DNA of 14,269 nt from Bryobacteraceae bacterium (GTDB lineage Bacteria; Acidobacteriota; Terriglobia; Bryobacterales; Bryobacteraceae), in NCBI GenBank assembly GCA_025350445.1, contig JANXXV010000270.1, positions 1-14,269 of the forward strand, given 5' to 3'. This document shows positions 1-6,036 of this stretch, in pieces; position 1 is the stretch's first letter; each line of letters opens with the position of its first letter. Below the pieces are notes generated by a model, which ran no database searches, was not told the origin of the DNA, and was given only the letters and a program-made list of their open reading frames with translations. The translations under genes and the position numbers were made by a program.

Positions 1-67
1 AGTCGGAGCCGTTCTCCTTGTGGTAGTGCTTTGCTAACGCGCTGGTGTCAAGGAAGTAGTTTGGCAA
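1..67 (-). CDS. vapC: VapC-type PIN-domain toxin, N-terminal part only (runs off the window)
   Basis: Reading the minus strand from a TTG at 67-65 gives (M)PNYFLDTSALAKHYHKEN and then the window edge. The hydrophobic strand followed by D-T-S-A-L-x-K is the opening of PIN-domain ribonucleases; the Asp (residue 7) is the first metal-binding acid. VapC toxins of this kind cleave RNA and are held inactive by the antitoxin encoded just upstream. An in-frame TGA (70-68) sits directly before the TTG, so translation cannot begin earlier, and the gap to the antitoxin stop is only 4 bases, as expected for a co-transcribed pair. Only about 22 residues are visible, so the other acidic residues cannot be checked. 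Confidence 0.75.
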   Translation of the reverse strand, partial: MPNYFLDTSALAKHYHKENGSD

Positions 68-71
68 TCAA

Positions 72-332
72 TCAGCGCTCTTCCCGCTGAGCGATCACGG
101 CGTCGGAGAGCGAACCGGAGATGGTTGCCAACGCCCGCCGCACTTCATCCAGGCTGACGGTGTCCTGGGCCGCTTGGGCCCATTCTTCCGGAGAAAAGTA
201 TCCGGCGATCTCCTGGCCAACCGAACCGGGGTCGATAATGGTGACCGTCACCTGCTGCCTCTCCTCGAGAGGCAGCGCCTCTAAAGGCTGGAGAACACCA
301 TTTTTGTATACGGCTTGAAGTCGTCTCTCCAT
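72..332 (-). CDS. vapB: DUF104 / AF2212-like antitoxin of a VapBC-type pair
   Basis: This 86-aa protein opens with MERRLQAVYKNGVLQPLEAL and continues PLEERQQVTVTI. That is the signature of the DUF104 (AF2212-like) antitoxin family: a short beta-rich N-terminal domain with 'AVYenGvL.PLe.L.L.E...V.v.I'. The C-terminal half (about residues 35-86) is charged and probably helical, the part that usually wraps the toxin. It lies immediately upstream of the PIN-domain toxin on the same strand. The ATG at 332-330 is the natural start because the family motif begins there; no strong Shine-Dalgarno sequence precedes it. The toxin assignment and this one support each other. Confidence 0.82.
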   Translation of the reverse strand: MERRLQAVYKNGVLQPLEALPLEERQQVTVTIIDPGSVGQEIAGYFSPEEWAQAAQDTVSLDEVRRALATISGSLSDAVIAQREER

Positions 333-439
333 ACGCTTTCATTTTAACCGATCCTCGGTTCCAGGGAGGCCAGCGCTCCGCACCTCTAAACAAGAACCTT
401 GCAAAGGGTCTAGTGTAGGTGTAACATCGCACATATACA

Positions 440-775
440 ATGGCGAAGGCAGAAAGCTCCGGGGAAGTCCGGCGATGGTTCTTGCGCGCGGCGCAGGGCC
501 TTTGGCCAGTCGCGCTCGGTTCCATATCTTTGCGAAAGAGTCCGTGTGTTCGGGAGAACTGTTCCGCATGTCAATCCGGCGTTGGCCACAGCAGCTACGC
601 TCTGTCCGGCTACCAGGGTGAGAAACGTTTCTCCGTCTACGTCCCGGATGAGCTGGCATCCGATGTTCAAGGAGCCGTCGAGAACGGACGGCAACTTCAG
701 GAACTGATGAAGGAAGCTGGGATGCGGTATGTTCGGGCCCGGAAGAGTGAGAGACACCTCAGATCACGTCAATGA
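440..775 (+). CDS. Small DUF6788-like protein of unknown function
   Basis: This 111-aa protein has a core reading GSISLRKSPCVRENC..CQSG.GHSSYALS, then a strand with KRFSVYVPDELASDVQ, and a helix GRQLQELMKEAG. I recognise this as the pattern of the DUF6788 family: 'GSlslR..PCgk..CrCa.g.gHGPYy.l....g.kt.sVYvp.el...v...v.n.r.lkeLl'. The family has no established biochemical role and is often met near transposases, which fits the IS1595-family element that begins 70 bases downstream. The three clustered Cys (residues 36-45) could bind metal. No clear ribosome-binding site precedes the ATG, and a TATACA lies directly in front of it, so the true start may differ. Family assignment is from memory of the motif. 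Confidence 0.6.
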   Translation: MAKAESSGEVRRWFLRAAQGLWPVALGSISLRKSPCVRENCSACQSGVGHSSYALSGYQGEKRFSVYVPDELASDVQGAVENGRQLQELMKEAGMRYVRARKSERHLRSRQ

Positions 776-844
776 TCCGTTGTCCGTCTCGCTTGTCAGG
801 GTCCATTTTTGAGGCGATTCTCAGTTAGGATTGGGATGCCTATA

Positions 845-863
845 AAGGGTAACAACATACTTG
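845..863 (+). repeat. Left terminal inverted repeat of IS1595-family element 1
   Basis: AAGGGTAACAACATACTTG pairs with 2911-2929. From base 847 it also aligns with 12632 onward of the second element (GGGYAAMAAYATASTTGACA, 16/20 identical). The final TTG begins the transposase -35 box. Confidence 0.7.
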
Positions 864-889
864 ACACACTGAGTTATTTGGCGTATAGC
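861..889 (+). promoter_or_regulatory. Transposase promoter at the element end (TTGACA-17-TATAGC)
   Basis: TTGACA at 861-866 is a perfect -35 box; TATAGC at 884-889 is a good -10 box after exactly 17 bases. A start site 6-7 bases below the -10 falls on or next to the ATG at 896, which predicts a leaderless transcript, and no Shine-Dalgarno sequence precedes the ATG. The same arrangement is found at 12646-12674. Confidence 0.65.
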
Positions 890-895
890 TAGTCC

Positions 896-1837
896 ATGGA
901 CACGACAACACAGCTTCCAGCAAGCCTGATGGAAGCAATCAGGTACTTCAGCGATCCTCAGGTATGTGTAGATTTTTTTGCTGATCTGAAGTGGGGGAAT
1001 GCTGGACCGAGCTGCCCTCTATGTGGTGAAAGCGATCTTCTCTACTTGAAATCCCGCCGCATTTGGAAGTGCAGGCCGTGTGAGAAGCAGTTCTCTGTGA
1101 AAGTCGGCACGATCCTAGAAGACTCCCCCATCGGTCTTGACAAATGGGCTTGCGCGATGTGGATGTTAGGTAACTGCAAGAACGGCGTTAGTTCCTACGA
1201 GATCTCACGCAGCATCAAGGTCACACAGAAGAGCGCTTGGTTCTTACTTCATCGGATTCGCTATGCGGTCCATCAAGGAAGCATCTCCAAGCTTTCCGGC
1301 GAAGTCGAAGTCGATGAAACCTTCATCGGCGGCAAAGCCCAGAACATGCACAGAGACAAGCGCGCCGAAAAGATCACCGGACGCGGGCCGGAAGGAAAGA
1401 CGATAGTTGCGGCTGTCTTAGAGCGCGGCGGTAGGGTTCACGCTAAAGTCGTAGGCACGCGCAAGAAGGGTGATCTCCAGAAGTTGGTCCGTGAGCACGT
1501 TGAAGGCGGATCGATGCTATACAGTGACGCCCTGAAGTCCTACGACGGCTTAAATGCGGACTATACACATCAGGTGATTGATCACGCAGTGGAATACGTC
1601 AACGGCTCCGTCCATACAAACGGGCTAGAAAACTTTTGGAGCTTACTCAAGCGAAGCATTCGCGGCACGTACGTCAGTGTGGAGCCTTACCACCTGTTTC
1701 GCTATCTTGATGAGCAAGCGTTCCGTTTTAATGCTCGGAAGTCCAATGACGGCGAACGGTTCTCGCAAGTGGGCGCTGGCATTGCCGGAAAGCGCCTCAC
1801 CTATAAGGCTCTGATCGGAGAGGGAGGTAGTCTTTAG
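896..1837 (+). CDS. IS1595-family transposase (zinc ribbon + ISXO2-like DDE domain)
   Basis: This 313-aa protein catalyses cut-and-insert movement of the element. Residues 40-62 form a zinc ribbon (C40-P-L-C43 ... C59-R-P-C62), typical of the IS1595 family. The ISXO2-like catalytic domain follows: D140 in GEVEVDETFIGGK, D211 in YSDALKSYDGL, and E245 in TNGLENFWSLLKR with K252 nearby, the probable DDE(K) set. The C-terminal YVSVEPYHLFRYLDEQAFRFN is a family hallmark. The length is normal and the frame unbroken, so it is probably functional. The next gene starts on the last base of its stop codon, implying translational coupling. By eye it is roughly three-quarters identical in the catalytic part to the transposase at 12681. 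Confidence 0.95.
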   Translation: MDTTTQLPASLMEAIRYFSDPQVCVDFFADLKWGNAGPSCPLCGESDLLYLKSRRIWKCRPCEKQFSVKVGTILEDSPIGLDKWACAMWMLGNCKNGVSSYEISRSIKVTQKSAWFLLHRIRYAVHQGSISKLSGEVEVDETFIGGKAQNMHRDKRAEKITGRGPEGKTIVAAVLERGGRVHAKVVGTRKKGDLQKLVREHVEGGSMLYSDALKSYDGLNADYTHQVIDHAVEYVNGSVHTNGLENFWSLLKRSIRGTYVSVEPYHLFRYLDEQAFRFNARKSNDGERFSQVGAGIAGKRLTYKALIGEGGSL

Positions 1838-2001
1838 TGAAAACAAAAAAAGAGAGAATCGCGGTAAGCGAAGAGCCCGAAGAGTGGAGGCGGTTTAAGG
1901 AGCTAGCGGCGAAGGTGATGAAGGCCCCGCCGATGCCACGCAAGATCAAAGACGTAGAGCCACTAGAGCCACCGGAAATCGATGCCACTGACGCGTGCTG
2001 A
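1837..2001 (+). CDS. Small charged protein encoded directly after the transposase
   Basis: A GTG start at 1837-1839 overlaps the transposase TAG by one base and is preceded by a strong ribosome-binding site (GGAGG at 1823-1827, 9 bases away). The 54-aa product is MKTKKERIAVSEEPEEWRRF then KELAAKVMKAPPMPRK and an acidic/proline tail, ending at TGA 1999-2001. It has no membrane segment and no recognised enzyme motif. Small proteins with an 'E(F/W)..F...(V/L).....' helix frequently follow IS1595 transposases; compare the 53-aa protein at 13635-13796. A role as a transposition accessory or antitoxin-like protein is speculation. It overlaps the following gene by 20 bases. Confidence 0.6.
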   Translation: MKTKKERIAVSEEPEEWRRFKELAAKVMKAPPMPRKIKDVEPLEPPEIDATDAC

Positions 2002-2722
2002 TCTGCGTCAGATTTCATTACTCATTCAGAAAATCGTTAACGATATGCGCTTGGGCGCTATCGTCGAAGCGATCAATAGCCAGACGAACGCCATAAGTAA
2101 ACAGGTAGAAGGCAGCAATAAGACCCGCGAACCACAGCCACCCCGATATCCGGAACGGATTAGCGCAGAAGTAGACTTTCCACCAGAAAAAACTCAGCGA
2201 GACCAAGCCGACCAAAAGAAGTCCCACAGACTGCAATGGGCCACTTTTTGGACCGGATTGCTTTCTCTCGCTACCCTTGGTGTTTACACGGAATATACCC
2301 GCCGACAGTTTCACGCTTTTGAACTCTCTAATGCTATCAATGTCAAGATTGCAGAATCGGCCCTTAAATCCACCGAGGCAGCTCAGGGCGCTACGCGGAT
2401 AGCCCCAGAAGCCATGAAGGCCACCCAGGATCAATTCAGGCAAGACCAGCGGCCCTACATATGGATCACGAAGGATTTGGGGCAACCGGGTTTTATCGAG
2501 AATTCCGGTCAGTTTGTTTGGACCTACCACATCACGAATTACGGCAAGAGCCCCGCATATAAACTGATCTGCCATCAATTCACAAAGATTGGAAATCTGA
2601 CCTTTCCGCAATTCGGGTCCAAATTCTCCATCGGTCCGCCGATGCCCCCTATGGCGGAACAATTCAATACGGCTGTATCTTCGCCCGGCATTACCAGAGA
2701 ATCGTTCGACCGTCTCTTTTAG
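1982..2722 (+). CDS. Single-TM membrane protein, cargo of element 1; frame broken near its C-terminus
   Basis: The 246-aa frame has a helical, charged N-terminus (residues 1-80), one hydrophobic segment (about 84-103, LQWATFWTGLLSLATLGVYT), an Ala-rich helical linker, and an extracytoplasmic part with DQRPYIWI and HITNYGKSPAYKL. The last portion resembles a widespread uncharacterised bacterial family with one TM helix and a beta-sandwich-like tail ('RPyv.....n.GktPA.....'). The frame ends at TAG 2720-2722, but reading one base further on continues with a convincing family C-terminus to 2861 (listed separately). Function is unknown. It sits inside the inverted repeats and is therefore IS cargo. 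The long open frame on the opposite strand (2018-2662) is a mirror of this gene. Confidence 0.6.
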   Translation: MPLTRADLRQISLLIQKIVNDMRLGAIVEAINSQTNAISKQVEGSNKTREPQPPRYPERISAEVDFPPEKTQRDQADQKKSHRLQWATFWTGLLSLATLGVYTEYTRRQFHAFELSNAINVKIAESALKSTEAAQGATRIAPEAMKATQDQFRQDQRPYIWITKDLGQPGFIENSGQFVWTYHITNYGKSPAYKLICHQFTKIGNLTFPQFGSKFSIGPPMPPMAEQFNTAVSSPGITRESFDRLF

Positions 2723-2861
2723 GACCGATCACGGCCTTGGGGTGTTTGTCAAAATTGAATACGCCGATTCGTACGGGACAAAATACGAAACCGCCTTCTG
2801 TTACTCCCGCCTCGCATCAGGAGCCTTGAACTACTGCACAGACAACAATTACATAAAATAG
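2721..2861 (+). pseudogene. Out-of-frame C-terminal part of the cargo membrane protein
   Basis: Starting at AGG 2721 in the +1 frame the reading is RTDHGLGVFVKIEYADSYG, then TKYETAFCYSRL...NYCTDNNYIK, ending at TAG 2859-2861. The 'Y.D.yG..y.T.fC' pattern is what is expected at the end of the family seen in the upstream frame. Removing one T from the TTTT run at 2717-2720 restores one continuous frame of about 292 residues. The cause may be a real one-base insertion, a sequencing error, or programmed +1 slippage at the UUU-UAG site. Confidence 0.6.
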
Positions 2862-2910
2862 AAACGCCAGCCCGTCACGCCACCCGCCATCGTCCCATTT
2901 ACGAGTGAGC

Positions 2911-2929
2911 CAAGTATGTTGTTGCCCTT
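2911..2929 (-). repeat. Right terminal inverted repeat of IS1595-family element 1
   Basis: CAAGTATGTTGTTGCCCTT is the reverse complement of 845-863 except for one base. It lies 50 bases after the end of the cargo gene, and the frame of the TniQ-like fragment runs through it. Confidence 0.7.
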
Positions 2930-3245
2930 GCTTGCGGAAAAGCCCGCAGTTTCCCTTTCCGCCGCCGGTCAACGTCTCGGTTTTTCTATTACTCATCTCA
3001 AGGATCTGTGCCCGGAGGAATGCGTCGCACTCGCGTCGAGGTATGTTCGCTGGAGGCATGACGCGTTAGCACAACGCAAACTTCAGTTGATTGGCGAGGT
3101 TCAGGAGGTCGTTGAGCAGATTCACGCTCGCGGCCGGTATCCAACCCTCCCACGAGTAACCGCACTTCTGCCATCAACAGCATTGCGCGATTGGCACGCA
3201 CTCACAGCGGCCGTCAAAGCAGCGCGGGTCGTGATCGGACTATAG
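2916..3245 (+). pseudogene. C-terminal fragment of a TniQ/TnsD-like transposition protein
   Basis: The 109-aa frame contains SLSAAGQRLGFSITHLKDLC then PEECVALASRYVRWR, a DNA-binding-like repeat of the type found in the C-terminal half of TnsD/TniQ family proteins. It ends with a basic helix and EVQEVVEQIHARGRYPTLPRVTALL...LRDWHALTAAVKAAR, again the usual C-terminus of those proteins. TniQ/TnsD proteins select targets for Tn7-like elements and are normally several hundred residues long. The ATG at 2916 lies inside the right inverted repeat of element 1, so the gene was probably cut by that insertion; the missing N-terminal part is not found left of the element. Family call is from motif memory. 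Confidence 0.5.
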
Positions 3246-3309
3246 ACGCCAACGCGTCACTCAGAATCACACAAAAATTACGTAGGCGAGCCCGTCGTGG
3301 TGTGCAACT

Positions 3310-3346
3310 GAAGCATATGATGGCACTCGCTGCCAGCTTATGCTTC
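3310..3346. repeat. Imperfect 37-base palindrome (hairpin)
   Basis: GAAGCATA (3310-3317) pairs with TATGCTTC (3339-3346), and inside it TGGCA (3321-3325) pairs with TGCCA (3331-3335), leaving a 3x3 internal loop and a 5-base apical loop. One more T-A pair extends it outward. No T-run follows, so it is not a classical terminator. It could be an operator, an RNA structure in the leader of the gene at 3420, or a mobile-element end. Confidence 0.55.
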
Positions 3347-3357
3347 AAGTCACGCCC

Positions 3358-3391
3358 CGGGCCAGGCCCGCCGCCGCCGGCAATTTGCCGG
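3358..3391. repeat. Two short GC-rich palindromes before the A-T-TE gene
   Basis: CGGGCCAGGCCCG (3358-3370) and CCGGCAATTTGCCGG (3377-3391) are each perfect palindromes around a single central base. They lie 12 and 31 bases after the larger hairpin and 28 bases before the ATG at 3420. They may be regulator-binding sites or leader hairpins; no family can be assigned. Confidence 0.4.
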
Positions 3392-3419
3392 GTGTTACCA
3401 TGGGCCGTTAAGATCGGAC

Positions 3420-6032
3420 ATGATTCGAGAACTCATTCGCGGGCAGGCTGCCCGGCATGCCGGCGCACCGGCGATTCTTGCTCCCGGCTATGGGGTTCTC
3501 ACCTACCGGGATCTTGATTCCGCGGTGACGCGGATCGGAGCTGCCCTCGCAAGCCACGGCCTGACCAAATCGGCGCGGCTCGCACTCGCCTGTTCGAACG
3601 GGCCCGAGGCCGCGGTAGCATTTCTGGGTATTGCGGCGCACGCCGCCTGCGCTCCATTGAATCCCGCCTATCGAGCCGGCGAGTTTGAGTTCTACCTGGC
3701 GGATCTGCGTCCGCAAGCCGTAGTGGTGCAAGCCGGCCTCGACTCCGCTGTGCGGCAGGTTGCCGTTACCCTCGGCATTCCTTTGTTCGAACTCAAGGGG
3801 CGGGCTTCCGGCTTGGCCGGTGATGTTGAACTTCTCCGCGCCGATGAATCGGGACAGGCGGTTTGGCCTGCCAATGAACTTCCCGATCCCGCGGACGTGG
3901 CGCTTTTACTCCACACCTCGGGTACCACTGCGCGGCCCAAACTGGTGCCATTGACGCAGTTGAACCTGGTCACGTCGGCTGGCCACATCGCGGCATCGCT
4001 TTCTCTGACGCTTGCCGACCGTTGCATGAACGTAATGCCGCTGTTTCACATCCACGGGTTGGAAGCCGCCCTGTTGGCCTCGCTAACCGCTGGTGGAAGC
4101 GTGGTCTGCTGTCCGGGATTTGTGGCCCCGAAATTCTTCGAATGGATGAAAGAATCCCAACCGAGCTGGTACACCGCTGTTCCCACCATCCACCAGTTGG
4201 TCTTGGCGCGCGCGAAATCGAAGAACGATCTCCCAGCGCTGGCTTCCCTTCGGTTCATCCGCTCCTGTTCCTCCGCTTTGCCGCCCTCTCTGATGGAAGA
4301 AATGGAGGCCGCCTTTCACGTCCCGGTCATCGAGGCGTACGGAATGACCGAAGCGGCTCACCAGATGACGTCGAATCCCCTGCCCCCTGGAAACCGCAAG
4401 CCGGGATCGGTCGGCGTCGCCGCGGGGCCTGATGTATCCGTCATGGACGACGCCGGGAACCTTTTGCCGCCGGGAGCCCTCGGAGAGGTGGTCATTCGCG
4501 GCCCAAACGTTACCGCCGGCTACTTCGCCAACCCGGAAGCCAATGCCGCGGCGTTCACCCGCGGATGGTTCCGCACCGGGGATTTAGGGTCCATGGACGC
4601 CGGCGGACACCTGTTTCTGAAAAGTCGGAAGAAAGAGATCATCAATCGGGGCGGAGAGAAGATCGCTCCCCGCGAGATCGACGAAGCACTGCTCTCTCAT
4701 CCGGCTATTGCTCAGGCGGTTGCATTCCCGGCGCCCCACTCGCTGCTTGGGGAAACAGTGGCAGCCGCCGTGGTGCTGAAGCCTGGTCATGGCATTACAG
4801 AGAAGGCTTTGAGAGAATTCGCCGCCCAGCGCCTGGCCTCTTTCAAGGTGCCCGAAAAGATCTTGTTCCTGCCCGAAATTCCCCAGGGGCCCACCGGAAA
4901 GATCCAGCGAATCGGCCTCGCTGCGCGGCTTGGCGTAGCCGAGATAAATCCTGCCGCCGCCGAGCGCCCCCCGTTCGTCGCGCCCCGCTCGAAGATCGAG
5001 AAGCGGATTGCCGCCATTTTCGCCGATACACTGGCCCTCGGCCGCGTCGGCCTTCATGACAGTTTCTTCAATCTGGGCGGCGACTCGTTGCTCGCCGCCA
5101 TTCTGCTCACCCGTATCCAGGCATCGGAAGCCCTGGAGATCTCTTTTGTCGAATTAGCCGAAGATCCAACCGTGGACGGAATTTGTAAGCTTGTTGCTTC
5201 GCCGCGGGCATCCGCCGCCTCCGAATCGCCGAACCGGGAGTTGCGGGTCGTTGTCAGGGCCGGGTCATCGCGGCCCGCGCTGTTCTGCGTTCCCGGTGCG
5301 TCCGGCAACGTGGCTGGATTCTTCCAGCTCTCCCGCAGCCTCGGCCCTGATCAGCCGTTAACGGCGTTTCGTCTGCCTTCACCGGATTCCGGCGCGATTC
5401 GAGTCGAGGAACTCGCCGCGCGCTATGTCGCGGAGGTGCTGGCGTCGCAGCCGGATGGACCGTACCACCTCGCTGGCGTTTGCACCGGCGGGTTTGTAGT
5501 TTTTGAGATGGCGCGGCAGCTTTCAGCTCAGGGTAAGGATATTGGTGTCCTCGCGTTGCTCGATTGCTACAACCACGCGTGGGCCGCCGGAATCGGAGTG
5601 CTCTCCCGATCCGGATATCGCCTGGAACTTCTCTACAGGAGGTTCCGCTATCAACAACGCAACCTGCGGAAGGCCGGCCCCGCCGGCGCAGGGCGATACC
5701 TTCGCTCGAAGTTCGATGACTTTTCCAGAACCCTGCTGCAGCGGGTCCGCCGTCTGCCCATCCGCCATGCCGTAGCCCAATACGTGCCACCGGTTTGGCC
5801 GGGGAGTCTGGTTCTGTTTCGAGTCGAGGAGCCGCACGTGGGCGGATTCGATTACCCCGGGATGGGCTGGCGCGGCGTGGCGCAGGGGGGAATCGTGACC
5901 TATGACATTCCCGGCAGTCACCTCACCATGCTCTCTGAGCCGGCCGCCGGGTTGATTGCCGGGCGGTTGCTGGCTTTGCTGGAGCAGGCGGAGAGTTCCG
6001 TTGCCGCGCTGCCGCGGGGCAACTCGGGTTAA
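3420..6032 (+). CDS. Adenylation-carrier-thioesterase (A-T-TE) NRPS-like protein with a Cys-type thioesterase
   Basis: This 870-aa cytosolic protein has three domains. Residues 1-505 are an adenylate-forming domain: A3 loop TSGTTARPK (166-174), YGMTE (307-311), GWFRTGDLG (382-390), hinge region KSRKKEIINRGGEKI (401-415) and catalytic K494 in PTGKIQ. WYTAVPTIHQ, FIRSCSSAL and EAYGMTEAAHQM closely follow the oxalate/acyl-CoA ligase group AAE3/Pcs60 rather than amino-acid NRPS domains, so a carboxylic acid substrate is likely. Residues 522-590 are a carrier domain with LGGDSLLA (S556 for phosphopantetheine). Residues 615-860 are an alpha/beta-hydrolase thioesterase with C688 in GVCTGG replacing the usual Ser, D715 and H834 (PGSHLTML). 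There is no condensation domain. It converges with the methyltransferase gene, its stop 4 bases away. The ATG lacks a strong ribosome-binding site. Confidence 0.9.
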   Translation: MIRELIRGQAARHAGAPAILAPGYGVLTYRDLDSAVTRIGAALASHGLTKSARLALACSNGPEAAVAFLGIAAHAACAPLNPAYRAGEFEFYLADLRPQAVVVQAGLDSAVRQVAVTLGIPLFELKGRASGLAGDVELLRADESGQAVWPANELPDPADVALLLHTSGTTARPKLVPLTQLNLVTSAGHIAASLSLTLADRCMNVMPLFHIHGLEAALLASLTAGGSVVCCPGFVAPKFFEWMKESQPSWYTAVPTIHQLVLARAKSKNDLPALASLRFIRSCSSALPPSLMEEMEAAFHVPVIEAYGMTEAAHQMTSNPLPPGNRKPGSVGVAAGPDVSVMDDAGNLLPPGALGEVVIRGPNVTAGYFANPEANAAAFTRGWFRTGDLGSMDAGGHLFLKSRKKEIINRGGEKIAPREIDEALLSHPAIAQAVAFPAPHSLLGETVAAAVVLKPGHGITEKALREFAAQRLASFKVPEKILFLPEIPQGPTGKIQRIGLAARLGVAEINPAAAERPPFVAPRSKIEKRIAAIFADTLALGRVGLHDSFFNLGGDSLLAAILLTRIQASEALEISFVELAEDPTVDGICKLVASPRASAASESPNRELRVVVRAGSSRPALFCVPGASGNVAGFFQLSRSLGPDQPLTAFRLPSPDSGAIRVEELAARYVAEVLASQPDGPYHLAGVCTGGFVVFEMARQLSAQGKDIGVLALLDCYNHAWAAGIGVLSRSGYRLELLYRRFRYQQRNLRKAGPAGAGRYLRSKFDDFSRTLLQRVRRLPIRHAVAQYVPPVWPGSLVLFRVEEPHVGGFDYPGMGWRGVAQGGIVTYDIPGSHLTMLSEPAAGLIAGRLLALLEQAESSVAALPRGNSG

Positions 6033-6036
6033 AAGC

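Larger units (their letters stand above)
845..2929 (+). mobile_element. IS1595-family insertion sequence with cargo genes
   Basis: A 19-base sequence at 845-863 (AAGGGTAACAACATACTTG) is matched in inverted orientation at 2911-2929 with one mismatch (18/19). Between the copies lie an intact IS1595-type transposase, a small overlapping gene and a frameshifted membrane-protein gene, all on the plus strand. Known knowledge: some IS1595-family elements carry passenger genes, and the family normally makes 8-bp target duplications. No duplication is visible (TGCCTATA on the left, GCTTGCGG on the right), so the insertion is old, rearranged, or the exact ends differ by a few bases. The left end also aligns with the left end of the second element at 12632. 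The length is about 2.09 kb. Confidence 0.68.

Noticed and set aside
333..350. TAAAAT as a -10 box giving a leaderless vapB message
   Set aside because: There is no matching -35 box at 16-18 bases, so the resemblance to the transposase promoters is not supported.
2018..2662. 214-codon frame on the minus strand with hydrophobic stretches
   Set aside because: It is antisense to the cargo membrane protein, whose own frame has the expected TM segment, family motifs and, after the frameshift, a matching C-terminus.
837..2937. 8-bp target-site duplication around element 1
   Set aside because: TGCCTATA on the left and GCTTGCGG on the right do not match, and shifting the ends by one or two bases does not help.
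5254..5790. 178-codon minus-strand frame
   Set aside because: It is antisense to the carrier/thioesterase region, with Arg/Gly/Pro-rich composition typical of mirror frames in GC-rich DNA.
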